This document shows positions 1 through 9,922 of a stretch of 64,000 nucleotides of DNA, in pieces (positions within the stretch are counted from its first letter, which is position 1; each line of letters begins with the position of its first letter). The notes under the pieces are model-generated. The model ran no database searches, was not told the DNA's origin, and was given only the letters and a program-made list of their open reading frames with translations. The stretch is from Pseudomonadales bacterium (GTDB lineage Bacteria; Pseudomonadota; Gammaproteobacteria; Pseudomonadales; Azotimanducaceae): NCBI GenBank assembly GCA_029251375.1, contig JAQXDL010000021.1, forward strand, positions 1 through 64,000, read 5' to 3'. The position numbers and the translations under genes are program-made.

Positions 1-75
1 GGGCGTAGCGCAGTCTGGTAGCGCACCACACTGGGGGTGTGGTGGTCGTAGGTTCAAATCCTGCCGTCCCGACCA
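1..75 (+). tRNA. tRNA-Pro (GGG), 5' end cut by window edge
   Basis: The cloverleaf is visible: D-stem GCGC/GCGC, anticodon stem CCACA/TGTGG with loop CTGGGGG (anticodon GGG at 33-35), a T-arm with GGTTCAAATCC, and an encoded CCA at 73-75. The 3' acceptor strand CGTCCCG needs a 5' partner CGGGGCG, but the window begins at GGGCG, so the first two bases lie outside. It reads CCC/CCU proline codons. It sits directly upstream of a polysaccharide gene set. Confidence 0.95.
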
Positions 76-502
76 ATTTCTTACCTCTCAGTTGTAAACC
101 TTTTTTAAAACTCCTCCAATCTTACCGTCGCTATTATTCGATTACTTTCCTGCACATGTAACAACAATTGGTTTAGGAATATTGGAAGATGTGGAAAGAC
201 TGCAGGAAAACTTTCTATCGAACCTAAATTCAGAAACTCCTCGGTGAAGTTTTTATTTAGATTGGTCTAGAAGTATAATTTTGTTTGACTGTCTAGTGTA
301 ATTGCATCTCCGGCGTACCTCCGTTCAAAAACTTTGGATGGTATTTAGGTTTAGTGGGGAGCAGCCTTTGTGTAGAAATGCTTCCAAGAGCATAGAAAGA
401 GTGCATCTTAGTTAAGGGGCGACTATCCGAACTAGGCTAGCACTGATGTATACTCTGCTCTATGTTGCCGACCGATAAATTTATGCGTTTACAAATCAAT
501 AT
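76..502. other. intergenic, AT-rich, no gene seen
   Basis: About 430 bases between tRNA-Pro and the first polysaccharide gene. I see no open frame with a ribosome binding site, no convincing terminator after the tRNA (only a short T-run near 106-111) and no second copy of the tRNA 3' end. It presumably holds the promoter of the downstream two-gene unit, but I could not assign clear -35/-10 boxes. Confidence 0.5.
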
Positions 503-1516
503 ATGTTGATGAATGTCATCTTACCATTCTGCCTTATTGTATCGGCCAGTTGGATTGCGTCACACGTTTATAGAGTCATAGCGCAACGGCTTAGCATCCA
601 AGCTGATGTTGTTGAGCGAAGCGCCCATTCTTCTTCTACTGTCACCGGCTCGGGGCTTGCCCTTCTCGTTATTTTTCTACTGAGCCTGCTCGCGTTGAGC
701 GAGATTGGTGTGAGTCATGGAATTGACTGGCGAATGCTGCTTGGGCCCGCTTTAGTGTGCATATGCGGATTCGTTGATGATCGTAATGTTCTTGGCATTG
801 GTGCGCGACTTCCAATCTATGCAGTCGCAGCGATTGGAAGCAGTATCTATGTTGGTTTCCCCAATTTGGTTTTTTTTGATTATGAATTACAGATGGGGTT
901 TGTTGGATTCGCTTTTGGCGCGCTTTCGCTATTGTGGTTGCAGAATTTATTCAATTTCATGGACGGTATAGATGGCTTCGCAGCCTGCGAGGTGATTTTC
1001 GTCTGTTTGGCGGCGATGTTACTCTCGTCGACCATTCCCTCATCAACCCTCTTTGTTACGACTGCGGTTTGTTGTGGATATTTGTTGATCAATTGGCCAG
1101 TGGCGCGTGTTTTTATGGGTGATGCTGGTAGTAATTTTTTCGGTTTATTGCTTGGAATTTTTGCATTGTCAGAGGAATCTGTAAGCCTTTGGGTTTGGAT
1201 GATATTGCTGGCGCAGTTTCTTGTCGATGGATGCCTGACAATCTCGATTAGGGCATATCGTCGGGTTGATATAAGGCAGTCGCATAGTCAGCATTGTTAT
1301 CAGCATATGAATCGTCTGCTCGGCACAAAAAAAGTGCTTTTGGCGCAAGCATTAATCAATATTCTCTGGTTACTGCCCCTTGCCTATTTGGCCGCCGAGT
1401 TTCCTGAATATGGTGTAGTTCTGTTAACATCTGCAGCAGTGCCTCTGATATTGGTGTTTTGGTTTTGTGGTGCTGGTGTTGACGCACCTCGGTTGAACTG
1501 CTTGGTGAAAAAGTGA
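503..1516 (+). CDS. WecA/WbpL-type undecaprenyl-phosphate phosphosugar transferase
   Basis: An integral membrane protein of 337 residues in glycosyltransferase family 4 (PNPT family). It transfers a sugar-1-phosphate, usually an N-acetylhexosamine derivative, from a UDP-sugar to undecaprenyl phosphate and so starts O-antigen or capsule repeat assembly on the inner face of the cytoplasmic membrane. Family marks are present: VDDRN for the acidic pair, NFMDGIDG, FMGDAGS, and a C-terminal basic/His loop (SQHCYQH) where homologues have HRxHxYQ. There are about ten hydrophobic segments. The start has no clear ribosome binding site, and ATG codons 1 and 3 are both possible. The stop TGA abuts the next gene's ATG, so the two are translationally linked. 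A WbpL-WbpM pair ends the P. aeruginosa O-antigen locus, which supports this reading. The exact sugar cannot be told. Confidence 0.88.
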   Translation: MLMNVILPFCLIVSASWIASHVYRVIAQRLSIQADVVERSAHSSSTVTGSGLALLVIFLLSLLALSEIGVSHGIDWRMLLGPALVCICGFVDDRNVLGIGARLPIYAVAAIGSSIYVGFPNLVFFDYELQMGFVGFAFGALSLLWLQNLFNFMDGIDGFAACEVIFVCLAAMLLSSTIPSSTLFVTTAVCCGYLLINWPVARVFMGDAGSNFFGLLLGIFALSEESVSLWVWMILLAQFLVDGCLTISIRAYRRVDIRQSHSQHCYQHMNRLLGTKKVLLAQALINILWLLPLAYLAAEFPEYGVVLLTSAAVPLILVFWFCGAGVDAPRLNCLVKK

Positions 1517-3442
1517 ATGCATACTCAGCTTAGTGAAAGAGCAAAAAGAAATGTAATGATGCTTGCAGATGCTGTGCTTCTTGCTCTGGCACTCTGGGCA
1601 TCAGTCGTCCTGCGGTACGGAGACCTTAGGCATGATGTCGGTCCTTACTGGGTTTTGCTTGTTGTCGGTTCCGCCTCGGGTGTGCTGGCACTTTCTAAGT
1701 TTGGGCTATACCGGGCAATGGTTCGCTATATAGGACCGAGTTCAATGGTGCCGATTGTACAAGGCATGACAGTATCTGTTGTTATGGTGTCACTCTCTGC
1801 TTACCTCATTCAACTCACCACCTTTCCTCGATCGTCTCCCATCATATTTTGGTTCATCGGCATACTGTTGGTTGGCGGTAGCAGAGTAATTGTGCGTGGC
1901 TATTTTTATGGTTTTAAAACCAATTACCTGACGCGGGAAAAAGTTGCGATTTATGGAGCTGGTGAGTCTGGTGCTCAATTGGCTATTAGTTTGTTGAATG
2001 GTTCCGACTACATGCCTGTCGCGTTTATAGATGACAATCGAAAACTTCGGAAAAATACAATTCATGGCATTCGCATATACGACTCAGAACATTTAGGTCG
2101 TTTGGTAGAAACCTATGGTATTAGTCAAATACTACTGGCTGTTCCCTCGGCAACAAACGAACAGCGGCGGAATATACTTAGTAAGCTCAGTGATTTACCC
2201 ATATTTGTTCGAACCGTTCCGAATTTTGCTGACCTACTCTCGGGTAATGCATCATTGAGCGAAATCAAGGAGGTTGAAATTGGCGATTTGTTAGGTCGTG
2301 ATACGGTTCCGCCAGATCAGGAGTTGTTAGCTTCCTCAATACGAGGAAAGTCAGTCTTAGTGACTGGAGCAGGCGGTACGATCGGCTCCGAACTTTGTCG
2401 AAAGATAGTCAGTCAGTCGCCATCAAAATTGGTGCTCTTTGATAATTCGGAGTATGCGTTGTATCGAATTGAACGTGAACTTCAAAGCGCTAACCTTGAA
2501 GAAACAGAAGTCGTTTTTCTTTTGGGTTCAATCATGAATAAAACCTATATGTCGAAAGTGATGAATAGCTTCGGCGTTCAGACGATATATCATGCTGCCG
2601 CGTTCAAGCATGTCCCGATGGTCGAGAGCAACATTATTGAGGGCGTTCGTAATAACGTTGTTGGCACTTGGAATGTGGTCGAGGCGGCGGAAGAAAACGG
2701 CGCTGAAGAGTTAGTGCTTATCTCATCGGATAAAGCAGTACGCCCGACGAATGTAATGGGTGCAACTAAGCGAATGGCAGAACTCATTGTCCAAGCATTT
2801 GCATCACGCTCGGAAAAAACCCGATACAGCATGGTGAGATTTGGCAACGTACTCAAATCGTCTGGCTCAGTGGTGCCGCTATTTGAGAAACAGATATTGG
2901 CCAATGGACCGGTAACAGTCACCCATAAAGATGCGACACGCTACTTCATGACGGCTTCTGAAGCGGCTGAATTAGTTATTCAAGCAGGGGCGATGGCTGA
3001 AGGTGGTGAGCTCTATGTTTTGGACATGGGCGATCCAGTAAAAATTAACGACCTTGCGACAAGAATGATTCATCTGCATGGTCGCGAAGTGAAAACTGAA
3101 TCGGAACAGATGACAAACGACAGAGTCACAATCGAAATTGACTATATTGGTCTGAGGCCGGGGGAAAAGCTCTACGAGGAGTTGGTTATTGGTGAATCTA
3201 TTTCTGGCACTCGCCATCCAAAAATAATGATGGCAGGGGAGGAGTCGTTAACTTTTGAAACGATGACAGAGGTTTGCGAAACACTTAAGTCAGCCTGTAG
3301 TAATTCAGACTTCAATGTCGTTCGACAAATCCTTGAGGCCCATGTCTCAGGATATATTATGCATAAGTCTGATGCAGACCCTGTACTTGCGATTGAAAGG
3401 AAGGTTACTTCGAGCAATAACGTGATGAATCTGAAAAGTTAA
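1517..3442 (+). CDS. Membrane-bound UDP-sugar 4,6-dehydratase (WbpM/CapD/PglF family)
   Basis: 641 residues. The first ~110 form four hydrophobic segments, followed by a CoA-binding-like Rossmann domain (YGAGESG around residue 155) and then the catalytic short-chain dehydrogenase domain with a second NAD motif, TGAGGTIGSEL, around residues 279-289. The catalytic stretch SSDKAVRPTNVMGATKR carries the Ser-Met-Lys arrangement typical of the large membrane members rather than Ser-Tyr-Lys. The enzyme converts UDP-GlcNAc to the 4-keto-6-deoxy intermediate for QuiNAc, FucNAc or bacillosamine-type sugars. It starts immediately after the transferase stop. Its TAA overlaps the stop codon of the convergent ligase gene by four bases, so no terminator separates them. 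Length fits WbpM (about 665 residues). Confidence 0.93.
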   Translation: MHTQLSERAKRNVMMLADAVLLALALWASVVLRYGDLRHDVGPYWVLLVVGSASGVLALSKFGLYRAMVRYIGPSSMVPIVQGMTVSVVMVSLSAYLIQLTTFPRSSPIIFWFIGILLVGGSRVIVRGYFYGFKTNYLTREKVAIYGAGESGAQLAISLLNGSDYMPVAFIDDNRKLRKNTIHGIRIYDSEHLGRLVETYGISQILLAVPSATNEQRRNILSKLSDLPIFVRTVPNFADLLSGNASLSEIKEVEIGDLLGRDTVPPDQELLASSIRGKSVLVTGAGGTIGSELCRKIVSQSPSKLVLFDNSEYALYRIERELQSANLEETEVVFLLGSIMNKTYMSKVMNSFGVQTIYHAAAFKHVPMVESNIIEGVRNNVVGTWNVVEAAEENGAEELVLISSDKAVRPTNVMGATKRMAELIVQAFASRSEKTRYSMVRFGNVLKSSGSVVPLFEKQILANGPVTVTHKDATRYFMTASEAAELVIQAGAMAEGGELYVLDMGDPVKINDLATRMIHLHGREVKTESEQMTNDRVTIEIDYIGLRPGEKLYEELVIGESISGTRHPKIMMAGEESLTFETMTEVCETLKSACSNSDFNVVRQILEAHVSGYIMHKSDADPVLAIERKVTSSNNVMNLKS

Positions 3443-4644
3443 TCCTCCAACTCTTTAATAAATTCTTGTGAGGAGCTACGTATCATTGACAGGCCTATTG
3501 GAAGCCAAATCATCAGCCAAATGAAATCGATTTTCCGAATAATTCTATTACCGTCGACTGTCAGGCAGATGAGACCGTAGATGAACAGTGGAATCGCATA
3601 AATCATTATCGACCTATCCAGTTTAGTCATCTGAAATAATGCGTAGCCAAACATTGTCAACATCCCGACAAGCCCAATAACACCGCCATAATAAACCGTC
3701 GAAAAATAGATGCTATGTGGATGCTTGTGTAACTCACCAGCATAAAAAACCGATGCATCAGTACTCGTGCCCATGCCTGTTATCAACTGGGGTAATGATA
3801 AGTGTACGTACATCGTTTTCCAGATCTCTGGTCTAAAGCTAGTCGATCTTTCGAGCAGAACGTCGAAGTATCCTACGTAGTAGGCGAGAGAAACCAAGAG
3901 TATTAAACCAACTGCATACTTGGTAAATGCATACAAGTGCTCAAGTGGTTCCCTATCTCTGTAAACAAACGTGATAGCTACGCCACCAACCAGCAATCCT
4001 ATAAGTGCGCTTCTGGTTTCGGTGAGGAGGAGGGCCGTTAGAATGATTAGCAAGCTTGCCGAGCTAAGGTATCTTTCGAACAGCGAGCGGTTTTTAGTTA
4101 AATATGAAAAATTGATAATGCAAGCAGCGCCATATGACAATCCGCTCATCACCGGGTTGTCTAATCCTCCAAAGGCAATCAATCTGCCTTCATCAGCAGT
4201 TCGATAATCTAGTCCAAAATAGCCCCAGAGGGAAAGAATTGCAGAGATCGTTGCTGAAACTAGCAGTGCTTGAAGGAAGAGCTTAGGGAAATTTTTATAG
4301 TGGCTCGATGTCAGCGGTATGCTTACGAGAAATGTGAGGATTAATAGCACATATCCAGCGGGTTTCAACGTGGCTGTTAAATTTGTTTGCCAGAAATTAG
4401 TCACCAACATATACACGAAAAATATAGTAATAATAGTTAGTAGGGCGGTGTTCATGTGCAGGATACGCATCATTCTTTGGGAGAAAAGTTGAGCTATGAT
4501 CCCAAGAGCTATGAAGTAGGTAGGAATGAAACTTGTAGAATTTGATTCTGCTAGGAAATAAGTGATCGGAACCAATAATAAGCTTGCAACTAGAGCAAGG
4601 GAAATCGAAGGTCGAGTAGAAGAAATGAAGAAAGCGATATTCAA
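3439..4644 (-). CDS. O-antigen ligase / Wzy polymerase family membrane protein
   Basis: 401 residues with about ten to twelve hydrophobic segments and one larger periplasmic loop in the C-terminal half (around SFRPEIWKTM and HKHPHSIYF). The H-x-H-x3-F pattern in that loop is usual for WaaL/Wzy-C superfamily proteins. The role is either polymerising lipid-linked repeat units or ligating glycan to lipid A core in the periplasm; sequence alone does not separate the two. It is read against the neighbouring polysaccharide genes and overlaps the dehydratase stop. The DNA is visibly A/T-rich compared with the housekeeping genes further on, as is common for surface glycan loci. Confidence 0.8.
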   Translation of the reverse strand: MNIAFFISSTRPSISLALVASLLLVPITYFLAESNSTSFIPTYFIALGIIAQLFSQRMMRILHMNTALLTIITIFFVYMLVTNFWQTNLTATLKPAGYVLLILTFLVSIPLTSSHYKNFPKLFLQALLVSATISAILSLWGYFGLDYRTADEGRLIAFGGLDNPVMSGLSYGAACIINFSYLTKNRSLFERYLSSASLLIILTALLLTETRSALIGLLVGGVAITFVYRDREPLEHLYAFTKYAVGLILLVSLAYYVGYFDVLLERSTSFRPEIWKTMYVHLSLPQLITGMGTSTDASVFYAGELHKHPHSIYFSTVYYGGVIGLVGMLTMFGYALFQMTKLDRSIMIYAIPLFIYGLICLTVDGNRIIRKIDFIWLMIWLPIGLSMIRSSSQEFIKELED

Positions 4645-4936
4645 AGTAGATGGTCTGTATTGTCAAAAGCTAATGTTATCTCTAATGCTGATAAGTAGAC
4701 AGTAAGAGCGGAAAAGTTTTCATTAGTCGTATTGCTGCTGCATTACTTTCTAATCTTAGATGTAACTGCTGTGGACAAGGAAAACGATCAAGTTGTTAAA
4801 GCGCCAAGCGATCACTCAGGGTGTACCATGGAGATGGTAGTGGGTTATCATGTGTCGGCCAGTTAGTTTAAATAGCACGTTTGCAGTTTTGGGCATTGAG
4901 TCGAACTGGTACATTGGAAATATTCAGGAAGTTTGT

Positions 4937-5644
4937 GTGAGAATAATTGTTGCGAGTCCGCCAAAGTCTGGGAATGAGTGGGTTAAAAATTTACTAGCAG
5001 TTATTTACGGTCTAGATTTGGTAGCTGGCCCCAAGCATGAGGATGACATGCCTGAAATGCTTAGCAAGGAAGTCTTTCTCGATAACAGCATCTTCCATGA
5101 ACATTATAGTCCTAGCATTGCTTTCAAAAGAATAGCAAGGGAGCTGGATGCTAAAATAGTAACAACCATTCGTAATCCTTACGATATATTCGTTTCCTTG
5201 TATTTTTATGTGCAAAATTTTCCGCAGTTGTTTCCGAGGGGCCACTCATCAAGTTTACTCTTTGGACGAGCCATTGATCATCCGCGGGTTATTCAGTACC
5301 TGGCAGATGTAGAACACGGTTTTGGAGCATTAATTAATCTCTCTTGTGATTGGTACGTGGATCCAGATAACTTTGTTTTAAAGTACGAAGATCTCTATGA
5401 ATCACCCTTAAGAGAACTTAGAACATTGACTGAAAATTTGGGTGCAATCCCCGATATGGAAATCGAAAGGGCTATAGAGGTATGTAGCGCAAGTAATATG
5501 AGGAAGCGAGGTGTCGATATGCAGAAACATGTACGTAGCGCATCAACCGGTGACTGGAAGAATCATCTTACTAAGAATCACACAGGCGTAATTGCCGAAC
5601 TATATAGCGATAAAATTAGGATGATGGGTTATGAAGTTGCATAG
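4937..5644 (+). CDS. PAPS-dependent sulfotransferase domain protein
   Basis: I place the start at GTG 4937 because AGGAA at 4926-4930 lies six bases upstream and the fold's first strand begins there (VRIIVASPPKSGNEW). An upstream in-frame ATG at 4850 would add 29 residues without similarity to the fold. The product is 235 residues. The 5'-phosphosulfate loop PPKSGNEW (residues 8-15), the 3'-phosphate motif in RNPYDIFVSLY, and the C-terminal GDWKNHLT stretch mark a cytosolic sulfotransferase-type fold that moves sulfate from PAPS to a hydroxyl. The acceptor is unknown; a cell-surface sugar is the likely choice given ManC, WbpM and WbpL around it. The PAPS-forming cysDNC genes lie 1.5 kb downstream. 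Confidence 0.8.
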   Translation: MRIIVASPPKSGNEWVKNLLAVIYGLDLVAGPKHEDDMPEMLSKEVFLDNSIFHEHYSPSIAFKRIARELDAKIVTTIRNPYDIFVSLYFYVQNFPQLFPRGHSSSLLFGRAIDHPRVIQYLADVEHGFGALINLSCDWYVDPDNFVLKYEDLYESPLRELRTLTENLGAIPDMEIERAIEVCSASNMRKRGVDMQKHVRSASTGDWKNHLTKNHTGVIAELYSDKIRMMGYEVA

Positions 5645-5680
5645 AGCCGTTTACAACTTTGACTTAGGGCAAAGTGAACA

Positions 5681-7081
5681 TTGAAAATTCAACCTGTAAT
5701 ACTTTCTGGTGGATCGGGCACAAGATTGTGGCCCTTGTCTCGTGGACACTACCCTAAGCAACTAATTTCCTTGGTCAGTGAGATGACTATGCTGCAGGAT
5801 ACAGCGCTTAGATTGGAAGGTATAGAAACAGAAGATCCATTGGTTATATGTAATGAGGATCATCGTTTTCTGGTTGCCGAGCAGCTTCAGCAACTGAAAA
5901 TGAAAAACGCATCTATAATCTTAGAGCCTATTGGTCGAAACACTGCGCCCGCAATTGCAGTAGCAGCCCTAAGCCTTAGCCAAAAGGATTGCGTTATGTT
6001 GGTTCTTGCTGCGGATCATGTGATCGAAGATGTTAAATCATTTCAAGAACACGTTAGGCAAGGTTTAGAGTTGGCCGGAGACGGTAGCATGGTGACTTTT
6101 GGAATTACTCCAACTGGACCAGAGACTGGATATGGTTACCTAAAGTCAGGGAAACCAGTTGGTAGTGGATTTGAAGTCGAGCAGTTTGTAGAGAAGCCAG
6201 ATAAAAAAAAGGCTCAAGAGTATTTAAATTCCGGGAACTATTGTTGGAATAGCGGCATGTTTATGTTTAGAGCAGATCGATATATTGAAGAGCTTGAAGT
6301 GTATCAGCCTGCTATTTTGGAGCATGCTGACCGAGCGCTATCCGAAGCTAAGGGCGACTTAGATTTTGTTCGATTAGATAAAGAGGCTTTCGAGTCATGC
6401 CCCTCCGACTCGGTCGACTATGCCGTAATGGAAAAAACAGATCGTGCAGTAATGATTCCTATGAATGTTGGCTGGAGCGACGTCGGCTCATGGTCTTCAC
6501 TCTGGGAAGTCAGCGAGAAGGATGTAGAAGGTAATCATTTTGTAGGAGACATTCTCAGTACTGAGGCGAAGAATAACTACGTGCACGGTCAAGGTCGCCT
6601 TGTGGCTCTGGTAGGGGTTGAAAATTTGGTTGTGATTGATACTGCTGATGCTCTGCTCGTCGCAAACAAGAATGATGTGCAGAATGTAAAGCAAATAGTA
6701 AATCAGTTAGACAATCTGAATCGACCGGAGAGTCAACACCACCGCAAGGTTTTTAGACCTTGGGGGCACTATGACAGCATCGACGAGGATGTCGGTTTCC
6801 AAGTTAAACGAATCACGGTAAACCCGGGGGCTAGTCTTAGCCTGCAGATGCATCATCATCGAGCAGAACATTGGATCGTGGTATCGGGCACCGCTGAAGT
6901 AACTTGCGGTGATAGGGTATTCACCGTAAATCGTAACGAATCAACATATATTCCACTCGGTGAAAAGCATCGATTGAGAAACCTAGAGAACGAACCCCTT
7001 GAAATGATAGAAGTTCAGTCGGGCGACTATCTCGGTGAAGATGACATCGTCAGGTTCGAAGACGTATATGGACGTGACTAG
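5681..7081 (+). CDS. manC: Mannose-1-phosphate guanylyltransferase / mannose-6-phosphate isomerase
   Basis: 466 residues, the usual length of bifunctional ManC/AlgA/CpsB enzymes. The N-terminal nucleotidyltransferase has GGSGTRLWPLSR near residue 10 and a FVEKPDKKKA motif near residue 170. The C-terminal cupin (from about residue 350) holds RPWGHYDSID and a metal-binding QMHHHRAEHW stretch for the isomerase. Together they turn fructose-6-phosphate-derived mannose-6-phosphate into GDP-mannose (with a phosphomannomutase that is not seen here) for mannose, rhamnose or fucose-type sugars. The start is TTG at 5681, chosen because the protein begins with the family's usual KIQPVILSGG; the ribosome binding site is weak. 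It ends four bases from the end of the convergent cysNC gene. Confidence 0.95.
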   Translation: MKIQPVILSGGSGTRLWPLSRGHYPKQLISLVSEMTMLQDTALRLEGIETEDPLVICNEDHRFLVAEQLQQLKMKNASIILEPIGRNTAPAIAVAALSLSQKDCVMLVLAADHVIEDVKSFQEHVRQGLELAGDGSMVTFGITPTGPETGYGYLKSGKPVGSGFEVEQFVEKPDKKKAQEYLNSGNYCWNSGMFMFRADRYIEELEVYQPAILEHADRALSEAKGDLDFVRLDKEAFESCPSDSVDYAVMEKTDRAVMIPMNVGWSDVGSWSSLWEVSEKDVEGNHFVGDILSTEAKNNYVHGQGRLVALVGVENLVVIDTADALLVANKNDVQNVKQIVNQLDNLNRPESQHHRKVFRPWGHYDSIDEDVGFQVKRITVNPGASLSLQMHHHRAEHWIVVSGTAEVTCGDRVFTVNRNESTYIPLGEKHRLRNLENEPLEMIEVQSGDYLGEDDIVRFEDVYGRD

Positions 7082-7085
7082 GTCG

Positions 7086-9014
7086 TTAGAAAGCGCCACT
7101 TAACTCCAACTGCTTAACGATATACTCAACACAAGTATCAACATCCAATTCGTGAGTTGGCAGCGTTAACTCGGGGGTTACAGGCGTCTCGTAATCGATC
7201 GTTACACCTGGAACGGTCTCGATGCCTTCTTTTTCTGCATTGCTATAAAAGCCTTCCGTGTCCCGCGACATACAAATATCTAATGGTGCACTGAGATAGA
7301 CTTCGATGAAGTCTTGTCCAATTGCTTCTCTCGCTTTTTGTCTCACGTCTGCATTTGGCGCAACAAAAGAACAAATAGCTATACCGCCGTTTTGGTTTAT
7401 GATCTTTGCGATCTCAATGCTTCGGCGAAGATTTTCTGATCTTGATTCTTCATCGAAGCCTAGGTCTTTACTCGGTCCTAGACGCATATTTTGCCCGTCT
7501 AGTACAAAGGCGGTTCGGCCCATGTCGAAGAGTTTGCGTTCTAGCGCGTAAGCCAATGTACTTTTACCTGCTCCCGTCAAACCAGTAAGCAGGATGGTCT
7601 TGGGTGTTTGTCCCAATCGGTCACTTCTTTCTGTTTGAGATATCAAACTATCAGTTGGCTTTAGCAAATTACTCTTAGCGCTAGCATCCCATGCGGCATC
7701 AGCTTGATCGGCAACCCCGCCCACGATCATACCTGCGCCAACCGTCACATTAGTTAGTTTATCAATAATGATAAATGCGCCAGTGCCATGGTTTTTTCGA
7801 TACGGGTCAAACGCTAGCCTTTGCGATAACGCTATCTCACAGCGGCCAATTTCATTCAGCGTGAGTGTGTCGCTCGGCTGCTTTTCTAGTGTATTAACAT
7901 CAGTCTTAAACTTGATAGATGAAACGCTGCCGCCACTCTTCTTGGTCGCCTGTTTAAAAAGATATTGTTTGCCGGCTAAAAGTGGTTGTTCATCCATCCA
8001 AACAATATCCGCTTCAATCCGATCGGAAAATTCGGGCACATTTGATGCCGTGACCAACATATCGCCGCGGCTAATATCAATTTCATCATTGAGTGTTAAT
8101 GTTACGGCCAGTGGCGGATAGGCTTGTTCTAATTCTCCTTCGAAGGTCACAATCGACTTTACGGTGCTCTTTTTTCGGGATGGTAAGACGACTATCTCAT
8201 CGCCTTTTTTAATAACGCCGGATGCGACGGTGCCGCAAAAACCCCTGAAATCCAGGTTAGGACGATTGACATACTGCACAGGGAACCTGAAGTCAGAAAA
8301 GTTTCGATCGCCTGAAATCTGGATGTTCTCTAGCACCGTCATTAAAGGCGCGCCTTCATACCAGGGCATATGCTTGCTTGCGTCAACCACGTTGTCGCCA
8401 TCCAATGCGGAAATCGGCAGGTAACGAACCTCACCCATGTCGAGCTGGCTTGAGAATGCTGCATAGTCATCTTTAATGGTTTGGTAGACCTCTTCCGAAT
8501 AATCGACAAGGTCCATTTTGTTGATAGCAACAATGATATGTTTGATGCCAAGCAGGGTGGTTATGTAGCTGTGGCGCTTTGTCTGCGTCATGACGCCGTG
8601 TCGTGCGTCGACTAGAATAATGGCAAGGTCGCAGGTTGAAGCGCCGGTGGCCATGTTACGGGTGTACTGCTCGTGTCCAGGTGTGTCTGCGATAATGAAT
8701 TTTCGCTTTGCGGTCGAGAAGTATCGGTACGCAACATCGATGGTTATGCCTTGCTCTCGTTCAGCTTGCAGACCGTCAACCAGTAACGCTAAGTCTAATC
8801 CTTCAGCAACGGTACCAACTTTTGCCGAATCAGCTCGGACAGCTTCTAGTTGATCTTCATAGATAAGTTTTGAGTCATGCAGAAGGCGACCAATGAGCGT
8901 GCTTTTACCGTCATCAACACTGCCGCAGGTCAACATGCGCAAAAGTTCCTTTTGCTCGTGCTGCTCGAGATACTCATCAATGTTTGTGGCGATCAATTCA
9001 GATTGATGTGACAT
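7086..9014 (-). CDS. cysNC: Sulfate adenylyltransferase large subunit fused to APS kinase
   Basis: 642 residues. The N-terminal EF-Tu-like GTPase has [15 protein letters not shown] near residue 32, [12 protein letters not shown], and NKMDL. With CysD it drives ATP + sulfate to APS. From about residue 470 comes a CysC domain with Walker [10 protein letters not shown] (478-486), LDGQNMR and the SENLRR motif, which phosphorylates APS to PAPS. Such CysNC fusions are known (NodQ type). The ATG shares one base with the cysD stop (TAATG), giving a cysD-cysNC operon. PAPS serves cysteine synthesis and sulfotransferases; one of the latter lies close by. No CysH/CysI is seen in the window. Confidence 0.96.
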   Translation of the reverse strand: MSHQSELIATNIDEYLEQHEQKELLRMLTCGSVDDGKSTLIGRLLHDSKLIYEDQLEAVRADSAKVGTVAEGLDLALLVDGLQAEREQGITIDVAYRYFSTAKRKFIIADTPGHEQYTRNMATGASTCDLAIILVDARHGVMTQTKRHSYITTLLGIKHIIVAINKMDLVDYSEEVYQTIKDDYAAFSSQLDMGEVRYLPISALDGDNVVDASKHMPWYEGAPLMTVLENIQISGDRNFSDFRFPVQYVNRPNLDFRGFCGTVASGVIKKGDEIVVLPSRKKSTVKSIVTFEGELEQAYPPLAVTLTLNDEIDISRGDMLVTASNVPEFSDRIEADIVWMDEQPLLAGKQYLFKQATKKSGGSVSSIKFKTDVNTLEKQPSDTLTLNEIGRCEIALSQRLAFDPYRKNHGTGAFIIIDKLTNVTVGAGMIVGGVADQADAAWDASAKSNLLKPTDSLISQTERSDRLGQTPKTILLTGLTGAGKSTLAYALERKLFDMGRTAFVLDGQNMRLGPSKDLGFDEESRSENLRRSIEIAKIINQNGGIAICSFVAPNADVRQKAREAIGQDFIEVYLSAPLDICMSRDTEGFYSNAEKEGIETVPGVTIDYETPVTPELTLPTHELDVDTCVEYIVKQLELSGAF

Positions 9015-9922
9015 TAGAAATAGCCCTCACGTTTCTTTTGCTCCATCGAACCGACCGAGTCAGAGTCAATTAGACGCCCCTGTCGTTCGGAGGTGGTTGC
9101 CAGCAGCATTTCTTGAATAATTTCTGGCAGGGTGTTGGCTGTGGATTCGACCGCGCCGGTTAATGGATAGCAACCGAGGGTGCGAAAGCGCACCATTTTC
9201 ATTTCGGGTGTTTCACCGTCTTCTAATGGCATGCGATCGTCATCAACCATAATCAACGTGCCGTCTCTTTCAACAACGGGACGTTCTTGAGCGAAGTACA
9301 GTGGCACAATAGGAAGGTTTTCCATGTGAATGTATTGCCACACATCGAGCTCGGTCCAGTTGGAAATAGGGAAGACACGTATAGTCTCGCCTTTATTGTG
9401 TTCACTGTTGTAAATGTTCCAAAGTTCGGGCCGTTGATTCTTTGGATCCCAGCGATGATTCTTGTCTCGAAAACTATAAACACGTTCTTTCGCGCGGGAC
9501 TTTTCCTCATCCCTACGAGCGCCGCCGAAAACGGCGTCAAAGCCATACTTGTTCAATCCCTGTTTAAGCCCTTCGGTCTTCATTATGTCAGTGTGCTTGG
9601 CGCTTCCATGAGTGAACGGACTGACGCCAGCATCAATGCCGTCTTGGTTTTTATGAACGATAAGATCAAGGCCTAACTCCTGTGCAAGTTTGTCCCGAAA
9701 CGCAATCATCTCTTGGAACTTCCAAGTAGTATCGACGTGCATAAGAGGGAAGGGCAATTTCCCTGGGTGAAATGCTTTCCTGGCGAGATGTAGCATCACG
9801 GTCGAATCTTTGCCTATCGAATACATCATCACCGGATTATCGAATTCTGCGGCGACTTCGCGAATGATATGAATGCTTTCAGCTTCTAATTCTTTTAGAT
9901 GAGTCAGGCGATAATCAGACAT
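9014..9922 (-). CDS. cysD: Sulfate adenylyltransferase subunit 2
   Basis: 302 residues from ATG 9922, which is preceded by GGAAAACC; an upstream in-frame start (9979) would add 19 residues that do not match the family. CysD is the PP-loop ATP pyrophosphatase partner of CysN in ATP sulfurylase. The PP-loop [10 protein letters not shown] is near residue 37, and the typical [16 protein letters not shown] and LFPISNWTE-like stretches follow. The C-terminus [12 protein letters not shown] is characteristic of the family. It is first in the cysD-cysNC operon. No CysB-type operator could be recognised. Confidence 0.96.
   Translation of the reverse strand: MSDYRLTHLKELEAESIHIIREVAAEFDNPVMMYSIGKDSTVMLHLARKAFHPGKLPFPLMHVDTTWKFQEMIAFRDKLAQELGLDLIVHKNQDGIDAGVSPFTHGSAKHTDIMKTEGLKQGLNKYGFDAVFGGARRDEEKSRAKERVYSFRDKNHRWDPKNQRPELWNIYNSEHNKGETIRVFPISNWTELDVWQYIHMENLPIVPLYFAQERPVVERDGTLIMVDDDRMPLEDGETPEMKMVRFRTLGCYPLTGAVESTANTLPEIIQEMLLATTSERQGRLIDSDSVGSMEQKKREGYF

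Noticed and set aside
1-75. tRNA-Pro as a prophage or island attachment site
   Set aside because: No second copy of the tRNA 3' end and no integrase were seen in the window; only the location is suggestive.
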